Positions 1 to 6,293 of a stretch of DNA of 8,277 nucleotides are shown here, piece after piece. A program made the position numbers and the translations under genes. Origin of the DNA: Rhodospirillales bacterium (lineage in GTDB: Bacteria > Pseudomonadota > Alphaproteobacteria > JAREAF01); NCBI GenBank assembly GCA_029240475.1, contig JAREAF010000105.1, positions 1 through 8,277 of the forward strand, in the 5' to 3' direction. A model generated the notes under the pieces. That model was not told where the DNA came from. It did no database searches and saw only the letters and a program-made list of their open reading frames with translations. The stretch's first letter is position 1. Every line of letters begins with the position of its first letter.

Positions 1-24
1 GGGGCGAGCGAGAGGGTCATGCCG

Positions 25-756
25 ATGCGGGAGCGGACACGCAGCCGGGTGGCGGCGGAGGCAGCAAGCCTGGCCGGATCGTTGGCCGCGGCCCCGGCGG
101 ATGCCTTCGACCTCCCCAAGCTCCAGCGCAACACGCTCAACGAAGCGGTCTATCAGCAATTGAAACAGGCGCTGATGTCGGGCCGGATCGCCCCCGGCTC
201 GACCATGACGATCCGCAGCCTCGCCTCTTCCTTCGGCGTCAGCCTGATGCCCGTCCGCGAGGCGCTGCGCCGCCTGGTCGCCGAGCATGTGCTGGTGCTG
301 CAGCCCAACCGCTCCGTCGCCCTTCCCGTGATCACGCGCGAGCGGTTCCGTGAGATCACCCGCATCCGCACCTCGCTGGAGGGACTCGCCGCCGAAGAGG
401 CGGCAGCCCATTTGACGCGAGCCGACATCGATCGGCTGGATGCCCTCAATCAGGCGATCGAGCGCCCCGGCGCCAGCCGCACTCCCGATTATCTGATCAA
501 CAACCGCGAGTTCCATTTCGCGATCTACCGGAACTCCGGGATGCCGACGCTCTTGTCGATCATCGAATCGCTGTGGGTGCAGATCGGGCCACTCTTGACC
601 ATCCAGCAGCGCATCTACTCGAAAGCGCCCGACCAGGCGCAGCTGCACCACCGCCGCGCGCTGAGGGCATTCCGGCGGCGCGACGGCGCGCAAGCGCGGG
701 CAGCGATCGTCGCGGACATCCAGGACGCCGCCGAGATCATCGCCGAGCACCTCTAA
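25..756 (+). CDS. GntR-family transcriptional regulator, FCD (FadR-like) subfamily
   Basis: This is a cytoplasmic DNA-binding regulator, probably a ligand-responsive repressor of the neighbouring catabolic genes. An N-terminal winged helix-turn-helix spans about residues 38-102, with the GntR signature region RSLASSFGVSLMPVREALRR. An all-helical FCD ligand-binding domain covers about 108-238. In FCD proteins a metal is usually held by an Asp and three His. Here H164 (in NREFHFAIY) and H208/H209 are visible, but the position where the last His is expected reads Asp (D231, in IVADIQDA). The frame is open to the left edge, so a start outside the window cannot be excluded. I chose ATG 25 because the purine-rich AGAGGG at 11-16 sits 8 nt before it; the alternative ATG at 19 is only 2 nt from that motif. 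The first 35 or so residues are an Ala-rich tail outside the domains. Its stop overlaps the stop of the convergent aminotransferase. The family is clear; the effector is unknown. Confidence 0.9.
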   Translation: MRERTRSRVAAEAASLAGSLAAAPADAFDLPKLQRNTLNEAVYQQLKQALMSGRIAPGSTMTIRSLASSFGVSLMPVREALRRLVAEHVLVLQPNRSVALPVITRERFREITRIRTSLEGLAAEEAAAHLTRADIDRLDALNQAIERPGASRTPDYLINNREFHFAIYRNSGMPTLLSIIESLWVQIGPLLTIQQRIYSKAPDQAQLHHRRALRAFRRRDGAQARAAIVADIQDAAEIIAEHL

Positions 757-2111
757 GCCGGCACCGCCTCGCGGATCAGCCCGCCCCGGCTGACCAGGAA
801 CTCCTCGACCGCGCTGCAGAGCCCGTCCAAGTCCGCATCGGTCGTCTCCAGCGAGAGATTGCCCAGGATGCGCCTGGACAGGTACTGGCCCGCGGCCAGC
901 ATGTCGAGATGGAACAGCGTCTTGAGCTCTCGGATGGCGGTCTCTCGACCGGCCTCGCCGCGATCGAGGTCGCCGGCATTGCGGATCGGGCCCCGATGGA
1001 AATGGATGCCGAAGATCGACCCGACCCCGGTGACCTGCATGGGCAGGTCGTGAGCGCGCGCCAGCCCGTTCAACCGCTCGCGCAGCCGGTCACCGCGGCG
1101 GTTCATCTCCTCGACCGCTTCGGCGGTCAGCACCTTCGAGAGCGCCGCATGCCCGGCCGCCATCGCGAGGACGTTGTTGTTGAAGGTCCCGCCATGGGGG
1201 AAGGCGTTCGGCGAGGCTGGATCGAAGCGGGCCATGATGTCCTCGCGGCCGCCGAAGGCGCCGATCGTCATGCCGCCGGCCAGGTATTTCCCGAGCGTGG
1301 TCATGTCGGGACGGATGCCGTAGAGGCCCTGCACGCCCGCCGGCGAGAGCCGCGATGTCATCACCTCGTCGAAGATCAGCAGCACGCCCGAATCCGTGCA
1401 GGCCTCCCGCAGAGCCTCCAGGAATCTGCGCTCTCCGGGAATTGCGCCGGCCCCGCCCTGCATCGGCTCGACGATCACGGCGGCCAGGCTCGCCGCATGC
1501 GCGCCGATGTCGGCGCGCGCCCGCTCCGCATCGTTGTAGACCGAGGTCACGACCGGGAACGGCATGTTCAGGGGTGAGCCGCCATGGCTGAAATAGAGGA
1601 GGCTGCCGTGATAGGCCCCGTCGAACACCATGATCTTCGGGCGGCCGGTCACCGCGCGCGCGGTCGAGAGCGCGAGCAGGTTGGCCTCGGTCCCCGAATT
1701 GCAGAAGCGCACCCGCTGCATGGAGGCGAAGCGGCGCGTGACCTCGGCCGCGAGCAGCGCCTCGTACTTGTTCGGCGCGCCGAGAACGATGCCGTCCTTC
1801 GCGGCGGCCTGGATGGCGGCGAGGATGATCGGGTTCGAATGGCCGAACACGCCGGCGGTGTATTCATTCACGAAATCGGCATAGACGTGACCGTCGACGT
1901 CAATCAGCCGCGCACCCTCCCCTTTGGCCATGCAGAGCGGAAATGGCGAGAAATAGATGGTCGTGCGCGTGTTGCCGCCGGGCATCGCGCGCGCCGCGGC
2001 AGCGTAGCGTTCCGCGCTCTGCGGGTTGGCGCGGACATATCGCTCCTCCGCCTCGCGCACGGCGGAGGTCAGGTCCTGGTTGGCGCGGGCTGCTGTGGTG
2101 ACGGCGGGCAT
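753..2111 (-). CDS. PLP-dependent class III aminotransferase, beta-amino acid (beta-phenylalanine) aminotransferase-like
   Basis: This is a fold-type I PLP enzyme of 452 aa, the usual length for class III aminotransferases. Visible landmarks are NSGTEA at 138-143 (phosphate binding), AYHG at 166-169, EPMQG at 215-219, the cofactor aspartate D248 in FDEVMTS, the Schiff-base lysine K275 in TTLGKYLAGG, and HGGTFNNN at 306-313. It would normally be annotated as glutamate-1-semialdehyde aminotransferase. From memory, however, its N-terminal GGNTRTTIYFSPFPL block (R49) and C-terminal YLSRR block (R413/R414) match the Variovorax paradoxus beta-phenylalanine aminotransferase, where two arginines bind substrate and cosubstrate carboxylates. 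It likely swaps the beta-amino group of a beta-amino acid onto 2-oxoglutarate or pyruvate, giving a beta-keto acid. A GAGG at 2119-2122 sits 7 nt before the ATG. It lies 121 bp downstream of the binding-protein gene on the same strand and may share its transcript. Family very sure; beta-amino acid specificity is inferred. Confidence 0.92.
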   Translation of the reverse strand: MPAVTTAARANQDLTSAVREAEERYVRANPQSAERYAAAARAMPGGNTRTTIYFSPFPLCMAKGEGARLIDVDGHVYADFVNEYTAGVFGHSNPIILAAIQAAAKDGIVLGAPNKYEALLAAEVTRRFASMQRVRFCNSGTEANLLALSTARAVTGRPKIMVFDGAYHGSLLYFSHGGSPLNMPFPVVTSVYNDAERARADIGAHAASLAAVIVEPMQGGAGAIPGERRFLEALREACTDSGVLLIFDEVMTSRLSPAGVQGLYGIRPDMTTLGKYLAGGMTIGAFGGREDIMARFDPASPNAFPHGGTFNNNVLAMAAGHAALSKVLTAEAVEEMNRRGDRLRERLNGLARAHDLPMQVTGVGSIFGIHFHRGPIRNAGDLDRGEAGRETAIRELKTLFHLDMLAAGQYLSRRILGNLSLETTDADLDGLCSAVEEFLVSRGGLIREAVPA

Positions 2112-2187
2112 GACGCGGCCTCATGCTGCGAGCGAAAATGGGCCGCCCCAACTGCGGGGCAGCCTGTGACGACATCCTAAGGCAAGA

Positions 2188-2218
2188 CCGGCCGGGACGC
2201 TCGGGCCGTCCCGGCCGG
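2188..2218 (-). terminator. GC-rich hairpin between the binding-protein and aminotransferase genes
   Basis: A perfect 12-bp inverted repeat (CCGGCCGGGACG at 2188-2199, CGTCCCGGCCGG at 2207-2218) with a 7-nt loop lies 14 bp past the stop of the binding-protein gene. On the minus strand it is followed by TCTTGCCTT, only a weak U-rich stretch. It may act as a partial terminator, or as a 3' stabilising hairpin keeping binding-protein mRNA more abundant than aminotransferase mRNA. The hairpin is certain from the sequence; its role is inferred. Confidence 0.55.
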
Positions 2219-2232
2219 CGGGGGGCACTCTC

Positions 2233-3288
2233 CTACTGGCTGGCCCAGGCGTTGAAGCGCTCGTTCGCGGCGGCCTGGTGCTCGACCCAGAAGTCGTCGC
2301 TGTAGCTCATCGCCCATTGCGCCTTGTCAGGAGAGGTCGGCAGCCCCCTCTTGATCTCCTCGGACATGAGGTCGTAGGCGGCCTTGGCCGGCACGCCGTA
2401 GCTCAGATGCTTCACCAGCTCGGCCTGGACCTCAGGCCGCGAATAGAATTCCAGGAACTTCTTGGCCGAATCCGGGTTCGGCCCGTCTGCGATCTGCACC
2501 CAATAGTCGGTCCCGACCCAGAACCCGGCGGGCCAGGCGATGACGAGATTGCGGTTGTTCTCCTTGGCCGCGCCGGTCACGCGCGCGTTGAAGTTGACGG
2601 CCATCGCCACGTCGCCCGCGACGAGGCGCTGGATGCCGTCGGCCGCGCTCTCCGCCCAAAGGATGTGCGGCTTCAGTTCGTCAAGCTTCTTGAAGGCGCG
2701 GTCCATTCCCTCCTTGGTGCCGAGGACTTTGTAGAGATCCCCCGGCGCGACACCGTCAGCGACCAGCGCGATCTCGAGCACGAAGCGCGCGTCCTTGTAG
2801 ACGCCGCGCTTGCCGGGCCATTTCTCGACGTTCCAGAAATCGGCCCAGCTTTTCGGACCGTCCTGGATCTTGTCCCCGTCATAGGCCATGACGGTCGACC
2901 AGACGTCGGAGCCGATGCCGCAGTCGTGAATGGCGTAATCCAGGTACTTGTCACGGCTGCCCATCGCGTCCCAGTCGAGCTTGACGAAGGTGCCTTCATC
3001 GCAGCCCTGGATCACCTGCGGGCTTTCAAAGGCGGCGACGTCCCAGGTGACCCTCCCGGCTTCGATTTGGCTGGTCAACTTCGCGTATTCGCCGCCGAAC
3101 TCCTCCTCCACGATCTTGATGCCGGTTTCCTTCATGAAGGGTTCGAACACGGCCTTGCGGTAGGCGTCCTGCCACACGCCGCCCCATCCGACCGCGACCA
3201 GCTGCCCCTCGGCATGCGCGCCGTCCGACACCATCACGCCGGCGCCCAGCGCCAGCCCCAGCGTTGCAAAGAACGCAGCTTTCCTCAT
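2233..3288 (-). CDS. Periplasmic ABC-transporter substrate-binding protein, PotD/COG0687 (polyamine-type) family
   Basis: This protein captures a small solute in the periplasm for an ABC importer. Its 351 residues are typical of the family. Residues 1-26 form a Sec signal peptide: a basic start (MRK), a hydrophobic core, and an AHA cleavage site before E27. The mature protein shows family landmarks: VGWGGVWQDAYRKAVFEPF near 33-51, ETGIKIVEEEFGGEYAKL at 54-71, the hinge-region SWADFWNVEKWPGKRG at 147-162, DARFVLEIAL at 166-175, and the aromatic DYWVQIADGPNP at 261-272. Cysteines C96 and C123 could form a disulfide. A strong Shine-Dalgarno (GGAGGGAGG, complement of 3292-3300) precedes the ATG by 3 nt at its nearest end, with GGAGG copies farther back. 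It is the first gene of the leftward transcript. No permease or ATPase gene is in the window, so the partners must be elsewhere. The ligand is unknown: relatives bind polyamines and other cationic amines, but the binding residues cannot be assigned with confidence. Confidence 0.93.
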   Translation of the reverse strand: MRKAAFFATLGLALGAGVMVSDGAHAEGQLVAVGWGGVWQDAYRKAVFEPFMKETGIKIVEEEFGGEYAKLTSQIEAGRVTWDVAAFESPQVIQGCDEGTFVKLDWDAMGSRDKYLDYAIHDCGIGSDVWSTVMAYDGDKIQDGPKSWADFWNVEKWPGKRGVYKDARFVLEIALVADGVAPGDLYKVLGTKEGMDRAFKKLDELKPHILWAESAADGIQRLVAGDVAMAVNFNARVTGAAKENNRNLVIAWPAGFWVGTDYWVQIADGPNPDSAKKFLEFYSRPEVQAELVKHLSYGVPAKAAYDLMSEEIKRGLPTSPDKAQWAMSYSDDFWVEHQAAANERFNAWASQ

Positions 3289-3377
3289 CGTCCTCCCTCC
3301 TGATCTCCTGGCTGGCGCCGTCGCCTTTCGGAGCGGCGCTACTGCGCTCCGTGGCGTCGGCTGTTGTCTGCTTTGCT

Positions 3378-3400
3378 CTTGTGATCACAAGTTATGTGAT
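3378..3400. promoter_or_regulatory. Palindromic operator in the divergent promoter region, probable GntR-type site
   Basis: A perfect 14-bp palindrome, CTTGTGATCACAAG, occupies 3378-3391, almost exactly midway between the two divergent start codons (89 and 92 bp away). A further TGTGAT at 3395-3400 pairs with ATCACA at 3384-3389 to make a second, overlapping inverted repeat with a 5-bp spacer. TTGT...ACAA palindromes are typical of FCD-type GntR operators, and such a regulator is encoded at the left of the window. A rightward promoter could use TTGTGA (3379-3384) as -35 and GCTATT (3401-3406) as -10, which would place the operator on the promoter; that assignment is weak. The palindrome is certain; its ownership is inferred. 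Confidence 0.6.
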
Positions 3401-3420
3401 GCTATTTCTTGGCCGCAAGA

Positions 3421-3436
3421 CGAGTCAAGAAACTCG
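3421..3436 (+). other. Small stem-loop in the leader of the rightward operon
   Basis: CGAGT (3421-3425) and ACTCG (3432-3436) form a 5-bp stem around a 6-nt loop, about 48 nt before the BKACE start. It is short and may be chance. The rest of the 3289-3483 intergenic stretch holds the operator, the two ribosome-binding sites and no other gene I can see. Confidence 0.25.
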
Positions 3437-3483
3437 CAGACTGCGGTAGCCTTTAGAGGCAGCCGCTTTCGGGGAGGCAGGGC

Positions 3484-4437
3484 ATGGAGCGGACGCGAGG
3501 CGCCAAGCCGGTGCGCAAGGTCATCATCACCTGCGCGGTCACCGGGTCTGTCCACACGCCGAGCATGACGCCCTATCTCCCGATCACGCCGGACGACATC
3601 GCGCGGGAATCGATCGAGGCCGCCGAGGCCGGCGCCGCGATCATCCACCTGCATGCGCGCGATCCGAAGGACGGACGGCCGACGCCCGATCCGGACGTCT
3701 TCATGCAGTTCCTGCCGAGAATCAAGCAGACCACGGACGCGGTGGTCAACATCACGACCGGAGGATCGCTCGGCATGAGCATGGAGGACCGGCTGGCCGC
3801 GCCGCTCCGTGCCAAGCCGGAACTCTGCTCGCTCAACATGGGCTCGATGAATTTCGGCCTGTTCCACGTCACCGAGAAGATCACCCAGTGGAAGCACGAT
3901 TGGGAGCGGCAGTATGTGGAGAAGACCAAGGACCTGATCGTCAGCAACACCTTCGCGCAGATCGAGCGCTTCATCCGCGAGCTGGGCCACGGCCACGGCA
4001 CGCGCTTCGAGTGCGAATGCTACGATGTCGGCCATCTCTACACTCTGGCCCACTTCCTCGACCGCAAGCTCCTGGAGCCGCCGCTCTTCGTTCAGACCAT
4101 CTTCGGGATCATGGGCGGGATCGGCGCGCATCCGGAGGACCTCATGCATATGCGCCGCACCGCCGACCGGCTGTTCGGCACGGATTATCATTGGTCGATC
4201 CTCGCGGCCGGGCGCCATCAGCTCAACCTCGCCACCATGGGCGCGGTGATGGGCGGCAATGTGCGCGTCGGGCTGGAGGACAGCATCTATCTCGGCCCCG
4301 GCCGGCTGGCCGAGAGCAATGCGGAGCAGGTGCGCAAGATCCGCACCATCCTGGAGGAGCTGTCGCTCGGCATCGCCACGCCCGACGAGGCGCGCAGCAT
4401 GCTGCGGCTCAAAGGCGGCGACCAGGTCGGGTTCTGA
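3484..4437 (+). CDS. Beta-keto acid cleavage enzyme (BKACE, DUF849 family)
   Basis: BKACE enzymes are Zn-dependent TIM-barrel proteins that react a beta-keto acid with acetyl-CoA to give acetoacetate and a CoA thioester. At 317 aa the length is normal. The barrel starts with KVIITCAVTGSVHTPSMTPY at 12-31. Metal ligands H55 and H57 lie in IIHLHARDP, and R261, E265 and D266 in VRVGLED. These match, with constant spacing, R226, E230 and D231 of the founding enzyme Kce as I recall it; H55/H57 match Kce H46/H48. The Kce residue that contacts the substrate amine (Glu14) aligns with V23, next to H24, so a Kce-like 3-keto-5-aminohexanoate substrate is unlikely. The TG-x-x-HTP form occurs in carnitine-type and related BKACEs. 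GGGGAGG at 3471-3477 is a strong ribosome-binding site 6 nt before the ATG. It is the first gene of the rightward operon, 4 nt before the thioesterase. Family very sure; substrate unknown. Confidence 0.94.
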   Translation: MERTRGAKPVRKVIITCAVTGSVHTPSMTPYLPITPDDIARESIEAAEAGAAIIHLHARDPKDGRPTPDPDVFMQFLPRIKQTTDAVVNITTGGSLGMSMEDRLAAPLRAKPELCSLNMGSMNFGLFHVTEKITQWKHDWERQYVEKTKDLIVSNTFAQIERFIRELGHGHGTRFECECYDVGHLYTLAHFLDRKLLEPPLFVQTIFGIMGGIGAHPEDLMHMRRTADRLFGTDYHWSILAAGRHQLNLATMGAVMGGNVRVGLEDSIYLGPGRLAESNAEQVRKIRTILEELSLGIATPDEARSMLRLKGGDQVGF

Positions 4438-4441
4438 TCCC

Positions 4442-4855
4442 GTGGCGGGGCCGGTCGAGACCTATCGCGGCGTGGCCTATCCATGGCTCTGCGACGCCAT
4501 GGGCCATATGAACACGCAGTTCTATTCCACCCTTTATGACGGCGCGGCGTTCCACTTCCTGGCGTTGATCGCGCCCACTTCCGAGCTCGCGCCGCGCCGG
4601 CTCGGATGGGCCGATGTCCGCCAGACCACGGAATACAAGCACGAGGTCCGCGCCGGCTCTCTCCTTGTGATCACGACCCGGCTGGTGAAGCTCGGCACCA
4701 GCTCCATCACCTATCTGCACGAGATGCGCAATGTTGAGAGCGGGCTCCTGCATTCCACCAGCGAGCTGGTGACGGTGCTCTTCGATCTCGATGCGCGCAG
4801 GGCGGCGCCGCTCGATGCGGCGGCGCGGGGGCGCGCCGCAGCGCTGCTCGAATAG
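4442..4855 (+). CDS. Hotdog-fold acyl-CoA thioesterase (4-hydroxybenzoyl-CoA thioesterase-like)
   Basis: This 137-aa single-domain cytoplasmic protein hydrolyses an acyl-CoA to the free acid. The 4HBT signature is at the N-terminus: YRGVAYPWLCDAMGHMN at 8-24, with the likely catalytic Asp D18 followed by GHMN, then the long hotdog helix. The YRG-V-PW-CD-MGHMN pattern recalls the thioesterases paired with BKACE in carnitine clusters, where betainyl-CoA is cleaved to betaine. I chose GTG 4442 because it starts just before the conserved block, 4 nt after the BKACE stop, with AGGTCGGG at 4424-4431 as a possible ribosome-binding site. The first ATGs, at 4499 and 4508, fall inside the active-site motif, and upstream ATGs would overlap the BKACE coding sequence. 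The tight spacing suggests translational coupling. It very probably acts on the acyl-CoA that BKACE makes, which would pull that readily reversible reaction forward. Confidence 0.88.
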   Translation: MAGPVETYRGVAYPWLCDAMGHMNTQFYSTLYDGAAFHFLALIAPTSELAPRRLGWADVRQTTEYKHEVRAGSLLVITTRLVKLGTSSITYLHEMRNVESGLLHSTSELVTVLFDLDARRAAPLDAAARGRAAALLE

Positions 4856-4857
4856 CC

Positions 4858-6270
4858 ATGGCTACGCGCATCGAGGGCCGCTGCTTCTGGCTGCGCGACG
4901 CCATCTTGCCCGGCGAGGAGGACGAGCCGCCGCTCGAGGGCGAGGCGCGCGCGGACATCGCGATCGTCGGCGGCGGCTATGCCGGCCTCTGGACCGCGCT
5001 GGAGCTGAAGCGCCGCGAACCTTCGCTGTCGGTGACGATCGTCGAAGCCGATATCTGCGGCGGCGGGGCGAGCGGCCGGAACTCCGGCATGGTGCTGCCG
5101 CAATGGGCCAAGTTCGCGGCCCTGCAGCAGCTCTGCGGCACCGAGGGGGCGCTGCATGTCGCGCGCGCGTCCGAGCGCGTGCTGGACGAGATCGAGCAGT
5201 TCTCCGCCGAGCATAGCATCGAGTCCGAGTTCCGGCGCGACGGCTGGCTGTGGGGCGCAAGCTGCGCCCGTCAGAAAGGCTCCTGGGCGGGTGTGCTGGC
5301 CGCCCTGGACGCCGTGGGCGAGCATCCCTTCCGGCCCGTGAGCCGCGAGGAGATCGCCGCGCTGCTCGGCTCCGACCGCTTCGAGGCCGGCGTATTGACC
5401 GAAGCGGCCGCCACGCTGCATCCGGGCAAGTGGGTACGGGGCCTGCGCCGCGCGGCGCTCAAGGCCGGCGTGCGCATTCACGAGAACACGCCCATGGTGA
5501 AGCTCCATCGTGGGCGGCCGCCGCGCATCCAGACTCCGCGCGGCCGCCTCGCCGCCGAGCGGGTCGTCCTGGCAATGAATGGCTGGTCGACCTCCATCCC
5601 GGAGCTCAGGCCCGCGATCCTGGTGATCGCCAGCGACGACGCCATCACCGGTCCGGTGCCCGAGCTGCTCGACCGCGCCGGCTACCGCCGTGCCCCGCTG
5701 GTCAGCGACTCCCAGACCTTCGTCACCGGTTTCCGCAGCACGGTCGACGGGCGCATCAATGCCGGCGTGACCGGCGGCGCGATCGGGTTTGGAGGGCTGA
5801 GGGGCGCGCGCTTCGAGGGCCGCTCTCGGCGCGATGCGGATATCCGTGCCTGTCTCCAGCGCGGCCATCCGGCGCTGGCCGAGCCGCCCTTCATCGACAG
5901 CTGGTACGGCCCGATCGACCGCACCCGCAGCGGGCTGCCCCTGTTCGGGCGACTGCCGGGCTGTCCCGACGTGCTCTACGGCTACGGGTTCTCGGGCAAC
6001 GGCGTCGCGACCACGCCGCACGCCGGGCGCATCCTCGCCTCGCTTGCGTTGGACACGCAGGACGAATGGTCGGGCTGCGGGCTGGTGCGGCCGGTGGAGG
6101 CCTGGATGCCGCCGGAGCCGATCAAATACGTCGGCGCCCTCATGGTCCGGCACGCCGTGCGCCGCAAAGACGCGCTCGCCTATGAGAATCGCGAACCCGG
6201 CCCTATCCTCCGCCGCCTTGCCGCACTCGCGCCGGGCGGCATCGTCACCACCCGCCTTGACCGCAAGTGA
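4858..6270 (+). CDS. FAD-dependent amine/amino acid oxidoreductase, DAO (DadA/PuuB-like) family
   Basis: This 470-aa soluble flavoenzyme oxidises a C-N bond of an amine or amino acid. The Rossmann start DIAIVGGGYAGLWTALEL has the dinucleotide motif G38-x-G40-x-x-G43, with E63 (TIVEAD) at the ribose-binding position. SGRNSG at 72-77 is the flavin-loop motif common in PuuB-like and sarcosine/glycine oxidase-like enzymes. The C-terminal GYGFSGNGVATTPHAGRILA (375-394) closes over the flavin. A tail of about 70 residues follows (MPPEPIKYVGALMVRHAVRRKD), a pattern I associate with one DAO subfamily of unknown substrate. The ATG lies 2 nt after the thioesterase stop with no clear ribosome-binding site of its own, so translation is probably coupled. 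By position it should act on the same compound or on the acid freed by the thioesterase, for example by N-dealkylation. The substrate cannot be read from the sequence. Confidence 0.9.
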   Translation: MATRIEGRCFWLRDAILPGEEDEPPLEGEARADIAIVGGGYAGLWTALELKRREPSLSVTIVEADICGGGASGRNSGMVLPQWAKFAALQQLCGTEGALHVARASERVLDEIEQFSAEHSIESEFRRDGWLWGASCARQKGSWAGVLAALDAVGEHPFRPVSREEIAALLGSDRFEAGVLTEAAATLHPGKWVRGLRRAALKAGVRIHENTPMVKLHRGRPPRIQTPRGRLAAERVVLAMNGWSTSIPELRPAILVIASDDAITGPVPELLDRAGYRRAPLVSDSQTFVTGFRSTVDGRINAGVTGGAIGFGGLRGARFEGRSRRDADIRACLQRGHPALAEPPFIDSWYGPIDRTRSGLPLFGRLPGCPDVLYGYGFSGNGVATTPHAGRILASLALDTQDEWSGCGLVRPVEAWMPPEPIKYVGALMVRHAVRRKDALAYENREPGPILRRLAALAPGGIVTTRLDRK

Positions 6271-6293
6271 GCAGCAGCACGGGAGCAAGCGCC

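Noticed and set aside
573..1577. A 334-codon plus-strand frame across the regulator end and the aminotransferase
   Set aside because: It is antisense to well-supported PLP-enzyme coding sequence, and its composition is rich in Arg, Ala, Gly and His without any motif.
753..2111. HemL (glutamate-1-semialdehyde 2,1-aminomutase) of haem synthesis
   Set aside because: The catabolic context and the beta-phenylalanine aminotransferase-like arginine blocks fit better, and no other tetrapyrrole gene is present.
2278..3303. A 341-codon plus-strand frame opposite the binding-protein gene
   Set aside because: The minus strand has a signal peptide, a good ribosome-binding site and family motifs; the plus frame has none.
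3380..3389. CRP/FNR-type site (TGTGA...TCACA)
   Set aside because: The two half-sites abut with no 6-bp spacer, so the geometry does not fit CRP. A TTGT...ACAA GntR-type palindrome explains it better.
4664..4677. A near-copy of the operator (CTTGTGATCACGAC) inside the thioesterase gene
   Set aside because: It matches only 12 of 14 bases, encodes ordinary Leu-Val-Ile-Thr codons and lies within a tightly coupled operon. It is probably chance, though a binding assay could include it.
3484..4855. Assigning the BKACE-thioesterase pair as a standard carnitine degradation operon
   Set aside because: No carnitine dehydrogenase or CaiX-like carnitine/betaine binding protein is visible, and a beta-aminotransferase is present instead. 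Kept only as an alternative substrate hypothesis.
4858..6270. Naming the flavoenzyme PuuB (gamma-glutamylputrescine oxidase)
   Set aside because: The SGRNSG motif and fold are shared by many DAO-family enzymes, and no puuA, puuC or puuD gene is nearby.
4711..6288. A 525-codon open frame antisense to the first FAD oxidoreductase
   Set aside because: Its protein is low-complexity Arg/Ala/Gly/His-rich with no recognisable domain, as expected for the antisense frame of a GC-rich gene. The plus-strand frame has clear flavoenzyme motifs.
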